Of a stretch of 64,000 nucleotides of DNA, positions 45,903 through 54,850 are shown piece after piece. The stretch is taken from positions 1 through 64,000 of the forward strand of contig CAVSDF010000007.1 in assembly GCA_963726715.1 (NCBI GenBank). The letters are read 5' to 3'. The notes below the pieces were generated by a model. The model made no database searches. It had not been told where the DNA came from and saw only the letters and a program-made list of their open reading frames with translations. Positions within the stretch are counted from its first letter, which is position 1. Every line of letters begins with the position of its first letter. The position numbers and the translations under genes are program-made. Source of the DNA: CAVSDF01 sp963726715 (lineage in GTDB: Bacteria > Bacteroidota > Rhodothermia > Rhodothermales > BA12).

Positions 45903-46508
45903 ATGGCTTTGGAAGCGCGGCAGTCCCGAAGAGGAGCGGTGAGAAAGGACGGAGAGCCGAACGACGCGCTTGAAGGACGCATCAGGGAACTGGAGCGGCA
46001 GATCGCGGAGATGCGGGACGTCGCGCGCCCGCTCCCACGCCTGCCGTCTCCAAGCCCGCGAGAGGAGGCCCGGCGGCAGGAGACCCGCGCGCCCGAGGCT
46101 CCGAGAGGCCGTCGAGGAGCGGATCGGCGAAGTGTTCGCGGCATGGTGCCGCGACGCGACGCACACTCGCCGGGCGCGTGCACCTGTTTCAGGCCCGGCT
46201 CCAGCAGGCCGTGCCCCAGGCCACCGTCGAGGCTGTTTACCGCGACGCCAACGCGGCCGTCGATGACGTTCCTCACCAACGGCCCCTCCCGACCCGGCCG
46301 AATACTGGCTCGTCCGCGTGGGCGACAAGATGCTGCTGCTGCCACAGCCGATGTCGGGAGCGCAGTTTCGCGAGGTCGATGCACGCGCTGCTTCACCGGC
46401 ACGCACCCCTTCGCCCCGCAACGTCTCGCGCGTGCGCCCGGCCACGATGTCTCAGCCGGAACAGCCGGGACGCTCAGTCTCGTCGAGCGCGCAGGCGAAA
46501 TCGCCTGA
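45903..46508 (+). CDS. member A of an unrecognised four-copy protein family, frameshifted
   Basis: The N-terminus has a coiled-coil segment (DALEGRIRELERQIAEMRD) and a Pro-rich linker. The family core, assembled over shifts, runs EERIGEVFAAWCRDA, HLFQARLQQAVPQATVEAVY with RDANAAV, then FLTNGPS, AEYW, VGDKMLLLPQPMSGAQFREV and DAR, followed by a Ser-rich tail. The same core recurs at 48581, 49180 and 50402. No known domain is recognised. The conserved Trp, Cys and Arg (AWCR) and the PQPxS-x-x-QFREVDAR block look functional. It ends just before the MotA-like gene. Confidence 0.5.
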   Translation: MALEARQSRRGAVRKDGEPNDALEGRIRELERQIAEMRDVARPLPRLPSPSPREEARRQETRAPEAPRGRRGADRRSVRGMVPRRDAHSPGACTCFRPGSSRPCPRPPSRLFTATPTRPSMTFLTNGPSRPGRILARPRGRQDAAAATADVGSAVSRGRCTRCFTGTHPFAPQRLARAPGHDVSAGTAGTLSLVERAGEIA

Positions 46509-46551
46509 TACTTTTTCTGGACCCCGGTCCACTCTTCCCTTCCGTACTGTC

Positions 46552-48574
46552 ATGACCAACGCCCACGCCATCGAAGCCGTCCTCGGCGTTGCCGCTTACG
46601 CGGTCGTCTTCCTGTTCTTTCTCATCCCAGTCGTCCGGCTCTTCTTCACGCGCGGCGTGAAGGACGACCTCGGCGAACTGGAGTCCAGTGTGGACGCGGC
46701 GAAGGCAGAGGACAGTGTCCTCGCGGGGCGCACGACAGCGTCAACGACTGTCTTCGACCCTGTCGCCCAACGGGTCGGGGATGTATATGTCCGCTGGCTG
46801 AAGACCTGCATCGCGGAAGACTGGAGAATCCTCAATGCGAAGGGCTGAGGGCTTTGAGGACGAGCTCAAGAGGACGATGCCACGGTTGCTATGGTGGCGA
46901 CCGCAGGCACGGGCGTGACGCGGTGCGGGCCGATGTGAGTCAGTGAGGGCGCCGACGCGCAGCACCGTGGTGGGTGGTGGCCCTCGGACGCGACATCCGT
47001 ACTCGTGCCGCGGCCCGTGTCGGGAGGCCAGTTCGTCGGTTCGTCGACGGCGATATTCGACGGCGATGGATGTCTCCCTGCGGCGGTGCGGCGTGCGGTG
47101 GCGGCGCGCTGGAGAAGCAGGGACAGGCGACAGCTTCGACGTCGACTGCGAAGGGCCTTCTCAGCGAGGTCGTACGTGAGAACGCGATCGAAACCGATGC
47201 CGACATCCGCACGCTGCCGCGCCCTCGAAGCCAACCGCTACGGCTCGCCGCTCGTCCGCGAGGCCGTGCAGCAGATCGCGGCGGCGTACCGGGTGGCGAC
47301 TACCGGCGCTTCGACCTGCTGCGCCTCCCGACGCACGCCGACTACACCGAGCGCGTCGGCACGGCGCGCAACATGGCCGGCCTGTTCGTGCTCGTCGGCC
47401 TCGGCCTCACGATGGTGCGCCTCAACGGCGTCGTCGGCGAGATCGCGGGCGCGGCGAGCGAGCAGGGGATGTCGCCCGATGCGTTCATCGCCAAGATGGG
47501 CGCGCTCATGGGCAACATCGGCGGCGCCTTCACGGCGAGCATCGCGGGCCTCGTGGCGATGGTCGTGGCGCTGCTCCTGCTCAGCACCATCGACCGCGCG
47601 ATGCAGCGCCGCTTCGCTCGCGTCGAACACGCCATCTCCGATTACGTGCTGCCGGTGCTCGTCCAGATCCAGGAGCGCGACATGCCGACGGCGACGCTTC
47701 CGGCGGTGCTCCGCGCCACGCAGAAGAACATCGAGCGCCTCGACGCGACCGTGCAGGGCCTCACGACCGGCATGGCGGCCGTCACTCGAAGGCATGGGCA
47801 CGCGCATCACCGACCTTCTCGAACAACTCGGCACCTACCAGAGACGCTCGGCGGACCTCGACACGATGCTCCGCGAGGTCTCCGGCACGGCGGCGCAGCT
47901 CGGCAGCGTCGTCAACAAGCTCGACGCCGCCGCGACGCGCATGGTCAGCCCCGATGGACCGCCTCGTCGAGCATCATCGCCGCACCGCTCGACGAGATGG
48001 CGCAGCGCGGTCGCGTCGAGTCGAGGCGGGGTACGCAGAGCGTGGCCGTCGGAGATGCGCGACCTGCGGCAGCACCTCAACGCCGCGACCGAGCGCACCG
48101 AAGCACTCATGGCGGCATCGGCGGCGCAGCAGCGCGAGCAGCTCGCGGCCATCGGCGGGCACCTGAAGGGCTTCAGCGAGGGCGCGCGCGAGCTCGGGCC
48201 CGTCGCCCGGTCGTTCGCGCAGGCGGCGGCAGGCGCAGAACGCGGCCACGCGCGAGCTGCAGACGACCTCGCAGCGCCTCTCGGGCACCGGGCAAACGCT
48301 CCAGCGCGCCGCCGAGCAGTTTCAGCGCCACGGCCCGGCCATCGTGCCGCCGTCGATGTTCGCGTGGTTCTACAACGGCGTCATCTCGACCTACGAGCGC
48401 ATGAGCGGCCAGACGCCGGGCGGATGGAGCCGCTTCGACGGCCCCCGCGGCGACGGCGCTCCGGCGGCGGCGCAGGCTCCGATGAGCACGATGTCGGTTC
48501 CAGTGGCCGTCCCGCCGTCGGCGCCCGCTCCCGCCGGGGTTCCCATCGAGGCGACGACGCCTCACCAGTCCTGA
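46552..48574 (+). CDS. MotA/TolQ/ExbB-like channel subunit with long coiled-coil tail (ZorA-like), frameshifted
   Basis: The first helix is AVVFLFFLIPVVRLFFTRGV. The two later helices are close together: NMAGLFVLVGLGLTMVRLNG and GGAFTASIAGLVAMVVALLL, the MotA/ExbB proton-channel pattern with the T-x-S-x-x-G-L signature. A cytoplasmic tail of about 300 residues follows, with long heptad-rich pieces (LPAVLRATQKNIERLDATVQ, TMLREVSGTAAQLGSVVNKL, RDLRQHLNAATERTEALMAA). It ends with PPSMFAWFYNGVISTYERMS and a Pro/Ala-rich tail. A long tail of this kind is a hallmark of ZorA. The partner is the MotB-like protein at 36579. About six indels are present, chiefly between 46,848 and 47,290. Confidence 0.7.
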
Positions 48575-48580
48575 GCGCTG

Positions 48581-49167
48581 ATGCTGACCGACGAATCCAA
48601 CGTTTCGAGCGAAAACCAGACGCTCCGCGCCGAAAACGACGCCCTGCGCGCGCGCCTCGCCTCAGGTGCTTCACGAACTCGGCCAGAAGATCGAGGGTAG
48701 GGGCGACGGGGCTGATGCGAAGCCGGTGACGCGCCGGACGTGCCCGCCTGCCCCAGCACCCCCGACGGCGGCCGGCGGCGGCGCCGCGAGATGGCGGAGG
48801 CCATCGGCGAGGCGTTCGTCGCGTGGTGCCGCGCGGCCTCGCCGCTCCTGAGCCGCTCGTTCATGTTCGAGCGCGCCCTCCGCGAGAGCCTCGCCGGGCG
48901 CGCGTCGACGCCGCTTTACCGGTCGGGCGAGCCGCTTCGGCAGCGCTGAGCGCGAGCGGTCCGGAGTACGTGGAGCGTGGAGACCGAGGGCGAGGCGTTC
49001 CTGCTCGCCGCAGCCGCTCTCGCGCGAGCAGTTCCGCGACGCCGATGCCCTCGCATTCGAGGTGGCAAGCGGCACGCGCCCGGTCGGCCTCGCCGCCTGC
49101 CGGGCCGCGACGCTCGTCGAGCGAAGGCGGCACGCAGGGCGTCGAACTGCGCGGCGACCTCCGTTGA
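48581..49167 (+). CDS. member B of the four-copy family, frameshifted
   Basis: It starts 6 bases after the MotA-like gene with a coiled coil (SENQTLRAENDALRARLAS). The family core is REMAEAIGEAFVAWCRAASP, LLSRSFMFERALRESLAG, then GPEY(W) and a shifted block with EAFLLA and EQFRDADALAFEVASGTRP, where QFRDADALAF takes the place of QFREVDARCF. The end GVELRGDLR is at 49167. Function unknown. The close coupling to the channel gene suggests that the family works with the channel. Confidence 0.5.
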
Positions 49168-49179
49168 CCCCCGCTCCCG

Positions 49180-50320
49180 ATGGCCTCCCGCTCCTCCCGC
49201 CGCCGCGCGCCGCTCAGGCAAAACGCAGCTGCCCGCGCTGATCCTCTGCCCGAAGGCTCCGAAGCATGCTGCCTTGATGGCTGAAGGAGCGGCGACCATT
49301 TCTGAGAAGCCCTCAGTCGAGAGCAAGGCCACCCCGGCAAGGAAAGAGATCCGAAGAGCCCGTCTGGCAGAGGTCTGTAACCGCGTGAGGAGAAGCCGCC
49401 CGCTCGAGCGGCACCGGCAGCGCTCCCGCGCCCCGGACGGCAGGCGCAGAATCCTTCGGCTAGGTCGAAGCCCCACGATTCTCGCTCGCGATCCAGGCGT
49501 GACAGGCTCCGACGAGCGGCCTCGCGCGCTCAGATCTCCGCAGTCTGCGCCACCGCTGTCGGCCCTCAAGCGAGCGGCAGCAGATCGTGACGGTGGTACG
49601 ACAGCCTCCCGGAGGGATCTCGGTCGAGCACTGGCAGAAGGTGGAGGCGTGGTACGGCAGCACGGGGCGGGCACTGCTGGAAGAGATGCCGCAGGCTGCG
49701 CGCCGAGGTTGAGCGGTTGCGCGGCATTGAAGCGGACGTGGCCAGGTGCGCATGCGGAAATACAGCGTTTCTATGAACAACTCGGACAGTGCGGGCGAGG
49801 AGATCGACGCACCTGCTGTCTGAGAAGACAGCGTGCGAGAAGGAGCGGCAGGCCGGGAGGACGCGGAAGGCCCGTCGGCCTCCTCGAGTTGTCGCCGCCC
49901 GCCTCGAATCGAGGCCGAGGCACATGCGCATTCGTCTGGGCGCCGCGTTCTGGCGTGGTGCCGCGACGGGAATGCGCTGATCTCACGCGCTCACCTGTTC
50001 GTCCGTCGGCTCGGCCGAGCGTGGCCACGAAGAGCCTCAGCGTGACGCCGTGCCTCTGTGCGCAGAGGGCGCCGTGACCATCGACGGAGTCGTACTCCGG
50101 CGACTGGATGGCTCGTGCAGCATCGGCACGAGGGCATGGATGTTGCCGTCTTCCGAGTATCCATACAGGTCTTTTCGTCGATATATCCGGCTTCGACGCT
50201 CGACTCCAGCGTCTCCCCCCGCACGCTCGCCTCATTGCCGCCCGGCTACCTGCACTCCGCGCCGACGACGCTGACTGGAACTGTCGCGCACACGTGGCTA
50301 CCTCTATCGCTTGACGGTTC
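49180..50320 (+). CDS. member C of the four-copy family, heavily frameshifted
   Basis: Readable pieces in order are an N-terminal part with MASRSSRRRAP and AALMAEGAATISEKPSVESK, then SVEHWQKVEAWYGSTGRALL with EEMP, then a coiled-coil-like LRAEVERLRGIEADVARC, and the core WCRDGNALISRAHLFVRRL. Weak counterparts of the C-terminal block follow (IQVFSSIYPASTLDSSVSPR and TLASLPPGYL). The part from about 49,580 is similar to member D at the DNA level, so C and D arose by tandem duplication. Both start and end are uncertain. Confidence 0.35.
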
Positions 50321-50401
50321 ATGCCTCCCCCACGACCCTCGTCTCGATCCGCACGTGTCGGCTCGGACGGCAGGCCAGATCGCGCGCGCAGACGAGCGCT
50401 G

Positions 50402-51316
50402 CCACGAAGTCGGCCCACGCGAGTAGCAGCCAGATCGCAGCGTGGTACGACAGCTCGCCGCAGGGGACTTCGAGTCACTTGAAGAAGATGGAGGCGTGGT
50501 ACGAAGCACGGGCGGCGAGGCGCTCGCTGGAGGAAATCCCGAAGCTGCGCGCGGAGGTAGAGCGCCTGCGGCACGATGAAGCGGAACTGTCAAGATTCGA
50601 GCTGGAGGCTCGACGGTTCTGCGAGCGAGATCGGGACGCGCTGCGGAGAGGCGGAGCGCAGCGGCGCTCGGACGTGAGAGCGCGCGCGGGCGAGACGAGG
50701 AGGCGCACGGGAAGAGGCCAAGCAGGCGCGCGAGCACTAGGCTCTGTCTCCGCCACAGTCAGCAGCATTACGGAGCAGCAGAGCGCACGGGCGACATCAG
50801 TCGGCCTCCATCATCGCCTATGGCCTCCTCAGCTCGAACCCGCCGGTCCGTCAATCCAGTTACCGCCTCCGCCGCCAGCGCATCCGGCGAGCACGCGCTC
50901 CTCCATGCAGAGAGGCAGCGGCGCGGCGCCAGGGCTCAGCGGCGATGCGGCGCGCGTGGCGGAGGCGTTCGTCGCGTGGTGCCGGAGCGGCGGGGGCTGT
51001 CGTGGGCGCGCGCAGCGATGTTCGGGGTCGACGCACGGGCTGAACGTCAAGTCGGTCTACCGCGACTGCAACGCGGCGGCGCTTCGTGAACTCAGCGATA
51101 CCGGCGATGCCCGAATCCAGCGGAGTACTGGGTGGTAGCGACCGGGGGGCAGACGTGGCTGGTGCCGCAGCCCCTCAGCGCGCACCAGTTCCGCGAGGTC
51201 GACGCGCGGTGCTTCGACGGGAGCGCGACGCCCGCATCTCTCACGACGTTTGCACCGGCGCAGGTCGAGGTGCGCGGGGATCGTACCAGGTCGTGTCGAA
51301 GGGGCGTCTGGCCTGA
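50402..51316 (+). CDS. member D of the four-copy family, frameshifted
   Basis: It opens with SQIAAWYDSSPQGTSSHLKK, then MEAWYEARAARRSLEEIPKL and a coiled coil RAEVERLRHDEAELSRFELE, a Pro-rich linker and the family core AARVAEAFVAWCRSGG, LNVKSVYRDCNAAA, then YWVVATGGQTWLVPQPLSAH and QFREVDARCFDGSATPASLT. In the last frame SYQVVSKGRLA ends at 51316. It has the best-preserved C-terminal block and is the best copy for defining the family. The start lies upstream of the Met at 50488 and is not certain. Confidence 0.5.
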
Positions 51317-51411
51317 GGCCGCCGGAGAGCCGCCAGCCCCATGTGACGAGGCGCCGACGCTGGAACGGCGCCCGCGTCGGGGCGTGCGGATGGGACGACT
51401 TTCCCCGCCCG

Positions 51412-53071
51412 ATGACGCCCTCCCCCGACGCCTCCGCCGCCGACCGCGGCGATGCCCGTTTCGACGCCCTCCGCCAGATCACCACCTTCGGCGACCTCAA
51501 GGACGCCGGCTACCGCACCCGCTCCGTCAAGGACGAACTGCGCGCCAACATGGCCGCCGCCATCCGCCGCGGTGACACGCTGTTTCCGGGCATCCTCGGC
51601 TACGACGAATCCGTCGTCCCGGCGGTCGCCAACGCGATCCTCGCGCGCCACGACCTGCTGCTGCTCGGACTGCGCGGGCAGGCCAAGACGCGCCTCGTGC
51701 GCAGCCTGCCGCGCTTCCTCGACCCGGTCGTCCCGTACGTCGACGGGCTCGGAGGTGCACGACGACCCTTTCCGGCCCTTCTCCAAGTCCGCCCGCGAGA
51801 TGCTCGCCGACATGGGCGACGACGCGCCGATCGCGTGGCTCGAACGCGAGGCGCGGTACGGCGAAAAGCTCGCCACGCCCGACACGACGATGGCCGACCT
51901 GCTCGGCGATGTCGATCCCATCAAGGCCGCCGCGCGCAAGCTGACGTACGCCGACGAGGACGTGCTCCACTTCGGCCTCATTCCGCGCACCAACCGCGGC
52001 ATCTTCTGCATCAACGAACTGCCCGACCTGCAACCGCGCATCCAGGTCGGCCTCTTCAACATCCTCGAAGAGCAGGACGTGCAGATCCGCGGCTTCCGCG
52101 TCCGCTTCCCGCTCGACGTGCTGATGGTCTTCACGGCCAACCCGGAGGACTACACCAACCGCGGGGCCATCATCACGCCGCTCAAGGACCGCATCGACGC
52201 GCAGATCACGACGCATTATCCGAAGACGCTCGACATCGGCGTCGAGATCACGCGGCAGGAGGCGTGGGCCGACCGCTCGGGCGAGACGGCCTCGGGCGTG
52301 ACGGTCGTGGTGCCGCACGTGATCCGCGAGGTCGTCGAGCAGGCGGCGATCGAGGCGCGGGCGAGCGACTTCGTCGATCAGAAGTCGGGCGTGTCGGCGC
52401 GGCTGACGCGCTCGGCGCTCGAAACGCTCGTCTCGGCAGCCGAGCGGCGGGCGCTGATGGGTGGGGATTCGGAGACGGTGGTGCGGGTCTCGGACCTCGC
52501 CTCGGTCGAGCCGGCGCTGACCGGCAAGCTCGAACTCGTCTACGAAGGCGAGCAGACGGGCGCGGGCGCCGTCGCGCAGCGGCTCGTCGGGCAGGCGGTC
52601 CGGGCGACGCTCGGGCGCCACTTCCCCGATCCGGCCGACACGAAGAAGACGGGCGGCAAGAAGAGCGCTCGCGCGGACTCCGGCGCCACGCCGGGCGCGC
52701 CGTCGGGGCGCGATGCGTACCGCGAGATCCTCGGCGGCTTCTCGCGCGGCCTGCGCCTGACGCTCGACCCCGCGCTCTCGAACGATGCCTACGCGGAGGC
52801 GCTCGGAGCCGTGCCGGGCCTCGCCGACTTCGTCGCGCTCTACGCGCCCCACGGGAGCGAGATGGAGCGCGCGGCGATGATGGAGTTCGTCGTCGAGGGC
52901 CTGCACCAGCACTCGCTCCTCGGCAAAGAGCGCGAGGCCGACGGCGGCGCCGCCCGCTACGCCGACCTCGTCGGCGCGATGTTCTCCGGCTTCACCACGA
53001 CCGCCTCGGACGACGACGACCTCGGCGCCTACGACGAGGACGACGACACGCCGCCGCGCCGCCGCCGGTGA
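51412..53071 (+). CDS. MoxR/magnesium-chelatase-like AAA ATPase, one frameshift
   Basis: A ring-forming AAA+ ATPase of the kind that acts with vWA proteins to insert cofactors or remodel complexes. The N-terminus TTFGDLKDAGYRTRSVKDEL leads to Walker A GLRGQAKT (86-93). After a shift near 51,750 the frame is open to the end: LIPRTNRGIFCINELPDLQP holds Walker B with Asn-Glu in place of Asp-Glu, followed by RIQVGLFNILEEQDVQIRGF and LMVFTANPEDYTNRGAIITP. The Asn-Glu form is, to my knowledge, typical of this subgroup. The C-terminus has a helical domain and an Asp-rich tail ending in four arginines. It starts 96 bases after member D and could be the motor for the island's vWA lipoprotein or a resident gene. 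Confidence 0.85.
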
Positions 53072-53271
53072 GGCGAGACCTCTGTCCGGGTTTCGCACTC
53101 TGACAGGGGTACGCGGGCCGGACGCGCAGGGGCGATGGGGCTGTGCGGCGGGGGCGCAACCGGGCGGGTCGAGACCCGCCCCTACGGTCATTCGGTGGCA
53201 TGACAGAACCGGCGATCCCGTACGACGGGATGCCCTCCGTCGCCCTTTCAGGCCCACTCGTCGGCGCCGCC
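53072..53271. other. intergenic region with a GC palindrome
   Basis: A short block at about 53,149-53,188 contains GCGCAACCGGGCGGG, CGAG and ACCCGCCCCTACGG, a palindrome related in reverse to 16446-16490. No gene is seen. Confidence 0.45.
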
Positions 53272-53946
53272 TCATCGCCCATCGGCACGCGCCTCGCCCG
53301 TCCGGCGTTGCAGCGCCCACCCGGCGGCCAGCAGCCACGCCGCGCCGAGCGCCCATCCGGCGAGCACGTCGGTCGGGTAGTGGACGCCGAGGTAGACGCG
53401 GCTCGCGCCTATGGTGACGGCCATCGCCACGGCAAGCGCAGCGACGGCAGCGCGGGCGCCCGCCGTGCGCAGGTGTGGCCAGACGGCCCACGCGGCGAGG
53501 CCGCAGAGCGTCGCGCCGGTGAAGGCGTGGGCGCTCGGAAACGAAAAGCCGTGGACGGCCACGATGGCGTCGGTCGGGCGCGGGCGCTGGTAGAAGACCT
53601 TGGCGGCGAAGACGACGGCCTGCCCGAGCGCGAGCGCAAGGGCGAACGCCTGCGCCCGTCCCGCATCGCCCGCGCGGCGCAGCCCGAGCGCGACCGCCAC
53701 CCCGACGAGCACCGTCGCCGGAACGCCGCCTGCGTGCGTGACGATGCGAACGACCGCCGTGCGCCCCTCCGACCGCAGCGCGGGCACGACCGCGCGGACC
53801 GCGTCGTCGATGGCGTGCCACCCACCGGGGCCGAGCACCCACTCGGCCGCCTCGACGGCGCCCTGAAACAGAAGCACGAGCGCGACGGCGACGAGGACGG
53901 CGCGCCAGAACGGCGGAATGGAGGCGAGGCGGAGGGGCACGGACAC
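53272..53946 (-). CDS. PAP2-superfamily membrane phosphatase
   Basis: A 224-residue membrane enzyme of the type 2 phosphatidic acid phosphatase family, which removes phosphate from lipid phosphates such as undecaprenyl diphosphate or phosphatidate. The three catalytic motifs are present in order: KVFYQRPRP (motif 1), PSAH in GFSFPSAHAFTGATL (motif 2) and SRVYLGVHYPTDV (motif 3, catalytic His). About five membrane helices surround them. The frame is intact. The substrate is not certain, but the neighbouring LptE-like and glycosyltransferase genes suggest cell-envelope work. Confidence 0.93.
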   Translation of the reverse strand: MSVPLRLASIPPFWRAVLVAVALVLLFQGAVEAAEWVLGPGGWHAIDDAVRAVVPALRSEGRTAVVRIVTHAGGVPATVLVGVAVALGLRRAGDAGRAQAFALALALGQAVVFAAKVFYQRPRPTDAIVAVHGFSFPSAHAFTGATLCGLAAWAVWPHLRTAGARAAVAALAVAMAVTIGASRVYLGVHYPTDVLAGWALGAAWLLAAGWALQRRTGEARADGR

Positions 53947-54306
53947 GTCGGGAGCGGTGGATCGGCGGCAAGATCGCCCCGCCGGTGCCCGGTGCCCGCC
54001 TGCGCGCGCCTCGGTCCGCGCGGTTCTGTTGCGCAGAGCCGCCGGTCTGGCCTCGCCTCGGTGGGGATGCGGGCGCGCGTCCCGTGCGGCTGCGTACCCA
54101 CCGTCTCACGTCTCGAAAGACGACCCACGACCCACCCTCAACACCCAACGCCCCGCCGCCCGGCGGTGGGGGCGGCATTTGGAGCGATCTTCCCGTTGTC
54201 ACAGACAGTGGGCCGCGCGCGCCGCGTTTCAGGCCCGTCCCGCGCCGCGATCCTCCCGGCCCGATGCGGGTTGTGCCGCCCCGTTCCCTCCCCTTCCCCG
54301 CCCCGC
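53947..54306. other. intergenic region between divergent envelope genes
   Basis: No gene is seen. It contains a GACCCAC-like tract at about 54,118-54,146 (ACGACCCACGACCCACC), one of the heptamer-like tracts of this genome. The long gap is shared by the PAP2 and LptE-like genes and must hold both promoters, but I cannot place them. Confidence 0.4.
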
Positions 54307-54846
54307 GTGCGCCGCCTCGGCTCGATTCTCGTTCTGGCCGTGGCCGCCCTCGGGGCTGCGACGGTCGGCGGTGTGGCGCTCGGGGGGTGCAGCCGCTACT
54401 CGTTCAGCGGCGCGAGCCTGCCCGCCGATCTCGCCTCGCTCGCCATCGCGCCCGTCGAGATCGCCGCCGCAACGCCGGTGCCGACGCTCGGCGACGACCT
54501 TGCGCGGTTGCTCGCCGACCGCTTCGTCCGCCAGACGCGCCTGCGCCTCGACGCCGACGAGACCGCCGCCGACGCGCGCCTCCTCGTCCGCCTCGACACG
54601 TACCGCAACGACCCGACCGCCATCACCGGCGACGACCGCGCCACGCGCAACCGCGTCACCCTCGGCGTGCGCGTCGTGCTGCGCTACCGCGACGACGCCC
54701 GCGCGCCGCTCCTCGACCGCGCCTTCACGGCGTTTGCCGACTACGACCCCGTCGCCGAAGGCCCCGACGGCGAGGCGAGCGCCGCCCGCACCGCTCTCCG
54801 CGCCATCGCCGACGACGCCTTCACGGCAGCCACAAGTTCGTGGTGA
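54307..54846 (+). CDS. LptE-like lipoprotein
   Basis: A 179-residue lipoprotein. The signal sequence ends in GVALGGC, with the lipidated Cys in CSRYSFSGASLPADL. The motif Y-S-F-S-G followed by LPADLASLAIAPVEI and LARLLADRFVRQTRLRLDAD is that of the LptE/LPS-assembly lipoprotein family of Bacteroidota, which plugs the LptD barrel that inserts lipopolysaccharide in the outer membrane. I use the GTG at 54307, which gives a normal signal peptide. It overlaps closely with the next gene, whose GTG is 4 bases after its stop, so they are co-transcribed. An LptD gene is not nearby. Confidence 0.8.
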   Translation: MRRLGSILVLAVAALGAATVGGVALGGCSRYSFSGASLPADLASLAIAPVEIAAATPVPTLGDDLARLLADRFVRQTRLRLDADETAADARLLVRLDTYRNDPTAITGDDRATRNRVTLGVRVVLRYRDDARAPLLDRAFTAFADYDPVAEGPDGEASAARTALRAIADDAFTAATSSW

Positions 54847-54850
54847 CGCC

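Noticed and set aside
45524..46402. A 292-codon minus-strand frame in the island
   Set aside because: Its sequence is low-complexity and overlaps the plus-strand AWCR-type core that recurs in three other places.
36355..51400. Calling the island a Zorya system outright
   Set aside because: Only the MotA/MotB-like pair corresponds. No ZorC, ZorD helicase, ZorE nuclease or type III component is visible, and the tubulin-like and actin-like genes are not part of Zorya.
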